From the NCBI RefSeq assembly GCF_011745365.1, contig NW_024468909.1, positions 1,922,001 through 1,986,000 on the forward strand: a stretch of 64,000 nucleotides of DNA. Direction: 5' to 3'. The stretch comes from Cryphonectria parasitica EP155 (lineage: Eukaryota; Ascomycota; Sordariomycetes; Diaporthales; Cryphonectriaceae). The notes under the pieces were generated by a model. That model was not told the origin of the DNA and did not search any database. It saw nothing but the letters and a program-made list of their open reading frames with translations. The position numbers and the translations under genes are program-made. Below, piece by piece: positions 12,181 to 21,473 of this stretch (the stretch's first letter is position 1; each line of letters begins with the position of its first letter).

Positions 12181-12810
12181 AGAGGGGAATAGCGGAAGTC
12201 ATGGAGCCTGTTCAGAGGACCGTGTCACAGTCTCCCAGGTTCCCACGAGATGGATGCGCTGCAGCTAGGTTGGGGAGGCAATCTATCCTTGATGAGGTTT
12301 GGGTTTTTGGGACAGGAGTGGCATGTATTCACTTCGTAGAACGGACAGTGAGACAGGAAGTAAGTTTGTCGGAGCCCAATTCGAAACCCAGTACGATGAG
12401 GAACACCCAACTGACATTGGCATCGCAGAGGGTTCGTATGAACATGATCAGGGCGCATCGGGCCCTTAGTCATACCCCCTCATTCCACAGGAATAGAATG
12501 GATATTTTTTTTCTTTCTTTCGCCAGGGTAGTTCTCCATGGAGGGAATCTTTATTCAGTATTGCATGCATATTTCCGCATTCAGGACATATCTTGTGTGG
12601 GTGGGCAGCGCGTGAGGAACGACGGAACTTCGTGCAGGGTAAGAAGACCGTAGGGTATTGCGACCTACTAGACTCGCGTTGACTTAAATATTTCTGAATG
12701 AAACGCAATCGCAATGCTTCCTGAATATACGCAATAAGACCACAAACGCCATGCATGCTCCGCTTGGATCATTCTGCAACCCTCTGAACGTAGAACATGA
12801 ACAAGTCATC
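12181..12810. other. Intergenic, convergent 3' flanks
   Basis: About 630 bases between the convergent stops of the BRCT gene and USE1. No gene, RNA or repeat recognised. Confidence 0.6.
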
Positions 12811-13904
12811 TCAAAACCTCAGTTTCGGTAGAACAAAAACAACCAAGATCATGACCACCATAAGTCCATAAATCCATGCGTAGAGCATGATGCGGCCCCA
12901 CCAGCCCTTGCCCTCCGTCATCTTGGTGATTGCGCCCATCCGCCTGGCGGCTGCCTCAAGACTCAGTTCATTCTTGTTCAAACCTTCGCCAGCCCGTGTC
13001 AAAATCTCGGTGTCCTCCTGAAGCGCCTCACCAAACTTTTGAGAGGATAGTTTCAGCTGACTTGCCATCCTCAGGAGATCTTCTGTCACGACTTCCTGTT
13101 CCTGACGCTGATGATCAAGGATCGCTTCGGTAGTGGAAATATCAGAAACCTCTGTCGAGCGATTGCCAAATAGGAGTGATCTGGTGGCGCCGGTAGTCTG
13201 TGCCGTGTCTAGGTCCTGTGGCTTCTTCTCCTGATCTGATGGTGCTGTCTGCTTGCCTCGGGACCGCAAATCATGGGCTGTGATGACATCCGGTTTCTCT
13301 GACAGAACCTCATTCAGGGTCTCGACGGTATTCTCTCTCTGTACCGGCGACCTTGCTGCTTGCTCATCTTCGTATTCATCTCCGTCTCCTGTAACTTGCG
13401 TTGCTACATCCGTAGACCGCGAGTCCATGCTCTCACTAGGTGTCATGATGATCTCGTGCAGGATGTCGTCCGCCTCGGAACCCGTGTCATCATCATCGAC
13501 ATGTGTACTCATCTCCTCCAAGTCCTTTAGTCGGTGTGTTATGTGGTCGAGAACTTCACGTTTCCGCTTCAAGTCGTCTTGCGTCTCCTGTTTCCTCGTC
13601 AAGACTTTGATCGAAAAGGCATCTTGGTCCATCTTCGTGAGCAGCGTTCGTGCATAGTCGATGTTCTACGGGCGGAGCTCAGAATTAGCACAGAGTTATT
13701 TTCTTGCTTCACATTACTCTTGACACTCACAAATGCCAACTTCTGACGCTCGTACTCGCTGTTTCTCAGCCTCCGCTCTCGATCTGCGTCGGCTCTCAGG
13801 ATCGTCTGTTGGAGGCGATTTAGAAGGCGATCAAGATCGACCATTGGATCTGGCTGTTTTGCTCTCGCCCCAGGGGCTAGAGGATCGAAGGTAAGTCGGG
13901 CCAT
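12811..13904 (-). CDS. USE1: Use1-type SNARE of the ER (Golgi-to-ER retrograde traffic)
   Basis: Exons 13904-13731 and 13665-12811, 342 aa; the intron (13666-13730) has a GTGAGT donor and a gctaat branch. The start is the only ATG before MARLTFDPLAP; the frame upstream offers only TTG. Order: N-terminal helical part with LDRLLNRLQQTIL; acidic, Ser/Thr-rich middle (residues about 110-240); SNARE-like heptad region about 240-302 (HQRQEQEVVTEDLLRMA, LKLSSQKFGEAL); then a single C-terminal transmembrane anchor about 318-337 (IYGLMVVMILVVFVL) and a short tail. This is the layout of the Use1 family, which acts with Sec20, Ufe1 and Sec22 in COPI vesicle fusion at the ER. Primary sequence conservation outside the SNARE region is low, as usual in the family. 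Confidence 0.8.
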
Positions 13905-14361
13905 CTTCGTGGACAATGTTGGCGCAGCAGAAGAAAGGTCATGCAGGAGTATGCCCCGGATCAGCCCTTGTGGTGTTGACGTTCAAGGACAGCTTTTCGT
14001 TGTATTGTGGCGCGAGCTCACCTGTGGCTTGTAAAAGTACTTTACTAAGTACGCGATCCTCTGAAAGAACCGCCGCTAAGTTTGGACAGGGGTCCATCCA
14101 GCCCAGCGTGGGGAACTACACAGTACCTATGCTGCTGCATTTAAGTGCTTGGGGCGGGTCGGGTCTAGCGTTTTTAGCAGTGAACAGTGCGTTGACGTTG
14201 CTCGCGACGCGCCTCAGCTCTGGTAACGTGTAAAACGTTCAAGGAGTCCAGCCATTCGACCCTCAATAAGTATCATTTGCATTGCATTTCTTTGATAGGG
14301 AGCAGGCTAAATCGAGCACCCTATTTCCATCTAAATCAAAATCATCTTCATTTCCGTCAAC
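13905..14361. promoter_or_regulatory. Divergent promoter region of USE1 and the RRM gene
   Basis: A 457-base bidirectional intergenic region. It contains AGTAC words at about 14035-14060 and 14120-14128. The last 100 bases before the plus-strand ATG are pyrimidine- and A-rich, as in a leader. Confidence 0.55.
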
Positions 14362-15498
14362 ATGGCGAAGGAAAAGAAAGCCGCAGTTGATCTACAGAAG
14401 ATGATCAATGAGAGTAAGCCTCACCCGCCCGCGCCCTTCACTCTTGCGAAAGCCGACTTTTCTGACCTCTTTCCCTCGCTTGCACGCAGCTCGTGACCGC
14501 AAGAAGGCACAAGATACTGCGGACAAGATATTTGGAAAGAAGGCTGCACCCACAGCTCCGAAGAAAGCAAATGGCGCAAGCGGCCCCGTCTCCACCCGCG
14601 CCGGAGTGAACAAGGTAATTCCGCCAAGGACGATGCAACCACTTGCGTTTTGTAGGAACTGACAGTCATTCTCAGAGGGTTGTATCCTCCAAGGCCGTCG
14701 CCAAACCTAGCAGCCTTGCAGCGAGAACGTCCGGCCGCGGCGGCGCCGCCTCCACTCGACCCAAACCCAACCTTCGCGCCAACCGCAACGCCCAGAGCCT
14801 CGCAAATGCTCTATTCCGCGAGAACCAGAACCCAGGAACTGCGCAGGTCAGCATCGTAAACATCAGGAAGGCCAATGGCCCACGAAGAGGAGGTTTACAG
14901 GTAGCAGGAGCAGCAGCAAGGGCGGGACCGCGCCCGGCAACCGGCCTGACAATCAAGGGACTTGCAGGTCCTCATGTTGTAGAAGTCCGGGGCTTTGCTC
15001 CCGGTACAACGGCTGCCGATGTCGAGCAGGCGACGCGGAATCAGGGCATTGCTGTGCATAGCTGCCAGCTTATTCGGACTTCACCAACGGTGGATGCCGA
15101 TCTCACTTGTGAGACCAAAGAGGACGCGGATCGAGTGCATGGGGTTTTCCACAACAAAGAGGTTGGTTGTCGGCATCCTAGTCTATGTGTCGTGGTCGAT
15201 ACGATAGTGACTGACCATCCTTCACTTTTAGACGGACTACGATCACAGAACTGGTATAAGTTACACCCTGACTGTCCACAAACCAAGGCCAGTACCGGCA
15301 TCAGATGGCTACCAGTCACAGCTGTCCCAGAACAACGGTATTCTTGTGGACGGATCGATGGGGTTTGAACCGATGGCAGTGGATGATGGCGGCAATGGAG
15401 GCTTGTACAGCGATCAGCTCGTGGGATCTGCCCGCAACACAAATAGCAGTCGGCGAGGACGAGGATTCCGAGGCGGTCGAGGAGGCAACAACCGCTAG
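14362..15498 (+). CDS. RRM-domain protein with C-terminal RGG box (putative RNA-binding)
   Basis: Exons 14362-14413, 14490-14614, 14676-15161 and 15232-15498, 309 aa to the first in-frame stop (TAG 15496-15498). Start MAKEKKAAVDLQKMINE; basic, disordered N-terminal half (AADKIFGKK-like and R/A/G-rich stretches); RRM-like alpha-beta domain about residues 157-240 (HVVEVRGFAPGTTAADVEQA, then DADLTCETKEDADRV); C-terminal RG-rich box (RRGRGFRGGRGG). This architecture is common in filamentous ascomycetes but I know no assigned function; it resembles Yra1/Aly-like adaptors only loosely. The last intron's donor (GTTGGT) is weak, but the acceptor restores a plausible RRM end. After the TAG the same frame stays open for 94 codons (see next entry). 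Confidence 0.75.
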
Positions 15499-15783
15499 GA
15501 GCGACATGATGCACACAACGACCTGAATTCTAATCACTCATACTCGTACGACTACGATGATGGAGAGCGAAGCCGTGACAGGCAGGACTGGTCTGGTAAT
15601 CAAAGCTCTGCTGGGCCCCGCGGTCGTGGCAGTGAGCAGCTGCGTCTCGACCACCGTCGCGAGTGTGATAATCGTCGCCGCGGTAGCTGGGGCGCATATC
15701 GCAGTGAGCCGTACTACCGGAACGATGAAGGTGATGGATACTCTCAGTCTAGGGGATGGAATGACTGGGAGTACCGGAGCTGA
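15499..15783 (+). other. Coding-like 94-codon extension in frame after the RRM gene's TAG
   Basis: Immediately after TAG 15496-15498 the same frame runs without a stop to TGA 15781-15783. Its composition is that of an RNA-binding tail: Arg, Gly, Tyr, Asp, Ser, Trp and Asn dominate (for example SYSYDYDDGERSRDRQDW, SAGPRGRGSEQ, EPYYRNDEGDGYSQSRGWN). It could be a stop-readthrough extension, a real C-terminus cut by a nonsense change, a tail reached by splicing out a segment containing the TAG, or chance. Confidence 0.5.
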
Positions 15784-16211
15784 AGAGAGAACGAATCTGG
15801 GAAGATCGGGGCAGCATTCGGACAAACGTGGTTTGGAGCTTCTTGACGTTATCTAGATGGCTTAGGACAGGGAGCGCACCCCGTGTAAAATATGGAATCC
15901 ACAGGCGTTGCAAGAAAAGAGATGAGACTCCCTGACCAACAACCGCCAGACTCTATATGTGGCTGCGAAAGGCATCTGGTGGTGCACATTCAGCAAGCTA
16001 TATCGGGCACTGGAGTCAAAAGTGGTAGTTGAAGCAGTACCGTTGAGAATGACCGCTGAGATTATGCAAATCATTCAAGAGCGCCGCGATTAGACCTGAG
16101 GCGCAGAGACGGATACCCAGCAGACGGACCCTTGGAAGAGCTCGATTCAATTCTACCAACAGCTCTATGTACATGTGCACTCCCATTACCTCAACTAAGA
16201 AAGCCAATGGT
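15784..16211. other. Intergenic, convergent 3' flanks of the RRM gene and the NDUFS6 gene
   Basis: Nothing recognisable in 428 bases; it must contain two 3' UTRs. Confidence 0.6.
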
Positions 16212-16906
16212 CTAGTGAGGTGGGTGAGGCCTCGACAGAGGCGGGACGGCGCCCAAACCCTCGGTGTCTTCGAGAGGATATGATGTCTGCGGTAGGGATT
16301 CGAGATGCTCACGGTGGTGCTCGTTAGCCTAGAGAGAGCAATGGTCAGTATCTTACGAATGTCTGCATGCGCGAGGATGGGACGTGACACACATATGGCA
16401 GACCGCAGTAGTTGCAGACAGCAATCTCAGGCTTGTCGGTGTTGATGAAGATCCGCGGGTGTCCAGCAGGGCCGCCGCCGCCGTCACAGGCCACCACGCG
16501 GTCGTGTGTCCAGCGGACGGGCTGCTTGTGGACGAGCTCCATTGCGGAATAGGATTGAGGCTATATCGGCATGTGTCAGCACCTCTACTGCTGTCTGGCT
16601 CGGACGCTGGAAACATGAAAGCTGGTCTAGGGAGGGACGCACCTGCAAGTCGAAGTCCGTCTGCTCGAAGCGAGGACCGGTCATGGCGACATCGCGCGGC
16701 CGCTGACTCCGTGACCAGATTTCTTTCCTGTTGGGCGCCTGGGGCAGCTCCGTCGGCACCTGGCTCTCCTTTTTGGGCACTGGGGACTCGGTCGACGGTG
16801 CGGGCGTGACGGCTTTCTGCTCCAATTGGCGCGCTGTTGTGGTGAATGATCGCTGGGCAAGGCGTGTTAGCCCGCGGGCTGACCGAAGGTAGGTTGCGGA
16901 CATCAT
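16212..16906 (-). CDS. NDUFS6: NADH:ubiquinone oxidoreductase zinc-binding subunit (NDUFS6/NUMM type)
   Basis: Accessory, zinc-carrying subunit of mitochondrial complex I. Exons 16906-16643, 16560-16393 and 16328-16212 (TAG 16212-16214), 182 aa; introns of 82 and 64 nt with GTGCGT and GTGTGT donors. The N-terminus (MMSATYLRSARGLTRLAQRS) is Arg/Ser-rich without acids, a good mitochondrial presequence. The family's CHCC zinc site is complete: Cys in VACDGGGGPAGHP, His in GHP, and two Cys in CNYCGLPY. VRWTHDRVVACDGG and the tail after the last splice (ANEHHREHLESLPQ) fit the family. Two adjacent ATGs (16906 and 16903) are possible starts. Confidence 0.9.
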
Positions 16907-17364
16907 CTTGGGCGGTGGTGTCCTCGTTGTTGTTGGAAGGGGTTTTAAGTTTGATCGAGGTTGCAAGCTTGGAGCGAGGCCGTCCCGCGAACGTCAGTAG
17001 TGCAGCGCAGGTGAGGTTGCGGCGGCTTAGTTAGCCGTTCTCTGATTGGCTGACCAGAGCTGCTCTTGCGTCTGCAGGGATCCTGGTCCCTTTCAAACTT
17101 TTGAAGGCCGGCGCAGAGCAGGCTTGTGCAACTAAAAGGAAGTTGGAATGGAAGATTCTCCAGAACATCAGTTCTCCAACTTTGCACCTCGCGATTGTCT
17201 TATATACAGCTTAGCTTGCGCTCTTTCGACATAAGACGGTGCTCCCCCCTGGTAACCAGGTCCTCTGGATTGCACATTGGAAACCACAACTATTTGCAGT
17301 GCCTTTCTCCTTTTTTTCTTCGATCGCCTGGTGATCTCAGACAGGACAACCCAAACAGCCCAAG
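16907..17364. promoter_or_regulatory. Divergent promoter region of NDUFS6 and MPP6
   Basis: A 458-base bidirectional region. The MPP6 side has a short C/T-rich leader (about 17290-17350). No specific operator recognised. Confidence 0.5.
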
Positions 17365-18192
17365 ATGGCTTCAGGTACACCCAGCGGCGCCTCGCAGAGG
17401 CTACTTACCATGAAGTTTATGCAGAGAGCTGCGGCAGCATCGTCACCTACCTCACCGAGCACAACTACCTCCGATGACGGGCACTCCTCGAAACGCAGAA
17501 AGACAGCAGGCCGGTCGTCCATGGGCGAGCCCGAAACCTCAAGCTACGTAATCGACCAGAAGGCAGCGCGAGCTGCGCTGGACGAGGAAGAACGGAAGCG
17601 GCAGGTTGCCATTGCAAAGGTGGCTGAGCAGCTGGGAGATGGACATTGGGTTCTCGATGCGGCGAAACTGCCTCGCTCAGACCGCCAAGCGGTGGCCCCT
17701 CTGAAGACTGTGCAGGTTGGATTCTCGCAGATTGACAGAAGAGGAGGCTTAGAGGACGATTCAGACAATACAGACACTTCGACAGCAGACGGACCAAGTT
17801 TCCGGGCGTATGGTCCTGAGAAGAAAGTTCAGAGAGACAAGGCAAGCAGTTACGCACAACGAACGGGTGTGCCGAAATATGCTGACTTATTTCCGCTTTC
17901 CCCTCTACCTCAGAGCAACAGTGATAGTGATTCGGATAGTGACTCGGACGACTCTGACTCCTCAGACTCTTCCGATGAAGATTCCAGCGAGGAGGTAACA
18001 CAGGAGCAGCCTGGTCGTGCCAGCTACGGAGCACAGAAGCGTGACGAACTTCGTTCGAAACAGAACGCTGAACGTGAGAGAGCCAGGAAGCTATCTTCAC
18101 AACGCCGAGAGAAGGTGGTGAAGCTGAACAAGCTTACCTCGATCTCTGGTGCGGGGTCTTACAGTTCCAAGGGCAAGCCTGGGCGGCGATGA
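17365..18192 (+). CDS. MPP6: Mpp6-like nuclear exosome cofactor
   Basis: Intronless, 275 aa, probably nuclear. Residues 11-22 carry SQRLLTMKFMQR, the N-terminal signature by which M-phase phosphoprotein 6/Mpp6 proteins dock on the Rrp40 side of the RNA exosome. A Ser/Thr-rich segment with a KRRK basic patch follows, then a conserved-looking central part (YVIDQKAARAALDEEERKRQ, VPKYADLFPLS). A long Ser/Asp/Glu run at about residues 188-212 (17925-17998) is a likely CK2 target. The C-terminus is basic (ERERARKLSSQRREKVVKL). The assignment rests mainly on the N-terminal motif and the overall basic/acidic layout, so it is probable rather than certain. Confidence 0.6.
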   Translation: MASGTPSGASQRLLTMKFMQRAAAASSPTSPSTTTSDDGHSSKRRKTAGRSSMGEPETSSYVIDQKAARAALDEEERKRQVAIAKVAEQLGDGHWVLDAAKLPRSDRQAVAPLKTVQVGFSQIDRRGGLEDDSDNTDTSTADGPSFRAYGPEKKVQRDKASSYAQRTGVPKYADLFPLSPLPQSNSDSDSDSDSDDSDSSDSSDEDSSEEVTQEQPGRASYGAQKRDELRSKQNAERERARKLSSQRREKVVKLNKLTSISGAGSYSSKGKPGRR

Positions 18193-21100
18193 TCATCGCG
18201 TCTTGAGGCGGTCAACCCTAGCAGAACGTACCTACGCGTCCCTATCCTTTGCGGAGCGCAGAGCCGCAAGAGGTGCGCTCAGTCCATCTCTTGGTGCACC
18301 GTAATCTCTCCAAGATCCCCTACCAGACCTTGGCTCTCTCATACATAGTCTGTACATGCACAAAACATGGGCATGAATTCTACCAAGGCTCCGGACAATC
18401 CGCTGAGATTAGTAAATTCAGGCTTGCTCAAGCTGACCAATGCAATAAGCAAGGCTGATGGGATATTGCGGGGGCGGGCCATTCCTGATCTGTACTGCAC
18501 GCTGTTGCCTTCCTGGCAACAGTAGCTTTGCTATGGCTCAACCCTCCCCCCCCCCCCCCCCGTTCGGGTCACTACCACAGCAGACAAGGAGGGGAGTACC
18601 AACTCATCGATAGACGTACGATGTGCAGGACTCATCGTGAGTCAGCGCCACACCCTGAAAAATGTCCAAGTCGTCAATCGACCCAGGGCGCACTAGCTAT
18701 AGGTGGATTACTCCAGGCAAGCAAATCGAACGTCAATACATTTTGTTCCTTGTTCAAACGATGATAGAAGTCTGCCCTACATTTTCCTTGCCAGAACTTG
18801 TGTCACATATCACATATCATAACGACGAGCTAAGCAACCCCTGGACGTGCAGACCGTCCAGTGCAGTTAGGACTCTCGTCTCTCCTATTGGCGAACGGAC
18901 GCATGCTGGACTCCACAATAAACCCAATCAACTCCACGACATAGCATCAGTGCTTTTCTACTGTCATGGCTCGCAGTCAGCAAGGTCCAAAAGTTTACAT
19001 TCTCATCAACTTTTCAGTGGGTGATTTCGTGCCAATGAACACTGTCGCGAGCCTGCAGTTGATGGATGGCACATGATCACATTGCCGTCTCACATCATGT
19101 TAAGCGCAAGTGCCACTGTCGGCCACTCTCGGCGAATGGCAGCGACTAATGTGACCTTCGAAAAACATAGGGGTGCAACATTTTGGTCCTCTCATCATAT
19201 ACTACCGGGGCGCGCGGGATAAATTGGGGACGAATAATTCCACAAAACTTTGGGAACCTGCGGACCACGGGAAAAGACCACTAAACCCCCTGGACCTCTA
19301 ATGCAAGCGATAAATCCGTCCGCCCCGCGATCCCATCCGCCCATATCGATAAGATCTTAAGTAGGGTGGCAGGGCGGCAGCCGGGAGGAGGACCCTGAGT
19401 TCGAGTTCGACTTGCATAAGGCGGCCTTTGCTTATGGCTAAAAAGCGGTAAACAGCCGCTTCCCCAACGACCATCCGCTGTTTTTGAGGCAAGCGCAGCG
19501 CCATTGTCAACAATCCCGGTGGTTTTTTTTCTCTTTTAATAAATCACTTTCTCATCTTACCTCCACCGCTCGCAGACTTAGACATCTTGCTGTGCGTCTG
19601 GAGCTCCCTTGGTTGTGCCGCGACCGCGGGAAGGCTGAAAATACGGTGTACCCCGTCTCGGTAGCACAAATACAATACGTCACGACAGCCGGTTTTCTCT
19701 CCCTGTACACCGGGTGCCCATCCGCGGACATTTTGTGCGTTCCGTGTTCCCCATCTCATCTGAGAAATCTGGAGAAGAGAGGTTCCCTCTTGGAAAACCA
19801 ACCCGGGGACTCTTGAAAATTCGAGCGCGCAAGGGTGAAAAGTTGGTGGTAGAAGCTTCGAACCGTCCAGTAAGTCTTGATCCGTCTCATCTCATCTGCA
19901 ACTCCTTCAGTTTGTGCACAGCCTACACAAAATGCTCTTCTGCTCCCAATCCGAAAGTGCATAAGGGGGTTTGAAGGGAACCTCATGGCACGGGACTCTT
20001 CATTACTTACTTGCCTTTCTCCTTGTGCTTTCCATTGTGAGCAGGACCATATTCAACGAGACAAATGATGGTTCTTCGGTTTTCCCTCCCCAGATGCGCT
20101 GTTAGGCAATTTGCTACGTATATTGTTTTATTTCTTCCTTTTCAATTCTCTTTTCTCATTCCAAGGGCCACAGCGGCTTCCAGTCCTCTAAAATAAGTCA
20201 CGTTTGGGGGCCAGTTCGTCGATGTACTTCTACAAATCTTAGGTACTGTGGTACATGTGCTGACACTGGATTAGGCCTTACATTGACTGTCGGCTAAAGG
20301 TCGCCACACAAGAAAAAAACGTCGATCCAGCGACGACCGCATTCCAACGCCCGTCAAGGTCCTTTTGCACAGGCGTCTCCTCGTACTATATTACGTGGCG
20401 GCTTTTGGCACGCTACCATTACTCGTCAACTCATCAGCAGGGCAGGGTTTTGGGCCTTTAGGAATTGCACTCTGCTCTACACAGCCTATAGCGCTCAGCG
20501 TGCAGTTTACCAACCTCGCCATCAGCGTCCCTCTTTCCCAATTTGGGGCAGGCTTCTCACCTCATCCATCTCTTGGACCATATGTGTTGAATCTTGTTTT
20601 TAACCCTGTTGCATCAACGTCCACGTTTATTTTTGTTCTCCTTCACTTTTTTTTTATTTTGTTCTTTGGTGCCAAGGCAACTAGATGAGATTTCCGGGTC
20701 GCTCTTGTCTGCGCTCAAGTAACACTAGCATCGGCAACGCTAACGGCCAACGGCGGACTTCTATCAAGTACGTGCTACGTGACCCCTTCGGTTGTCTCCA
20801 TTCGACATTTTCCACAGTGAAACACAATTCTCTCTCGACCACCACCCCCCTCCAAAAGTGTATCTTTCGGTGTGCCCTCGCTCCCGCCCAAACACTCCCA
20901 CTCGATCTCAAACTGACATCGTCACACTAGGAACCTCCAGTAGGTTACTGCTACTACACAAGTACCACGCCAGGCGGACACACGAAAATCTGACTTGTTG
21001 TGTGGTGACGTTCTCAGGCTGACTGGAGACTCGACAGCGGCGAGTACAGAGGCTTGCGCATCCGTCCTGACACTGCCTGTGGGTCTCTTCGCCGTCCTGA

Positions 21101-21473
21101 GCCTGTGGTCGACTCTCTGGAACTCGGATCTACTGTAACGCCACGATCCAGAGCCTCTGGTCATAGACTTGGTGTGAGCATCATTTCTCCACACAAAGTC
21201 GCACAAGTCTCGCCACAGACAACCAGCCCAGTTGTCCCGCCTGGACTGTCCCATCTGGTCCGGGAAATAAGGTGCTCTCCCACTCACGGCCTCCCGGGAT
21301 CTCGCACATTCGGAAGCACCGCACCTGGTCTTGCCCCTCGCGTCCTCGGATCTTGGCCCCTGATCGATCTCAAAACCAGGCCAGGAACCCTACGGTCGAC
21401 TAAAAAACTCGGTCATTTTTGGTACTCATCGGTGTATTCTACCAGTTCTCGACATCGGTTGTTCCCAGACGAA
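18193..21473. other. 3.3-kb intergenic region before the M16 protease gene
   Basis: No gene supported. It contains a C16 tract (18546-18561), AT-richer patches (about 19500-20160), GTAC words at about 20222-20255, and T/C-rich stretches (20600-20680). From about 21054 to the protease ATG one frame is open and in phase with the protease but has no ATG. Confidence 0.55.
18546..18561. repeat. Poly-C tract (16 C)
   Basis: Uninterrupted C16 about 350 bases after the MPP6 stop. Confidence 0.95.

Noticed and set aside
14616..15368. Single long reading of 241 codons through the RRM gene without the intron at 14615-14675
   Set aside because: It starts inside an intron. The spliced model gives the conserved MAKEKK start and a correct RRM end.
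20365..20688. Hydrophobic 107-codon frame upstream of the M16 protease
   Set aside because: It begins only with TTG, and its hydrophobicity comes from T-rich sequence; no homology recognised.
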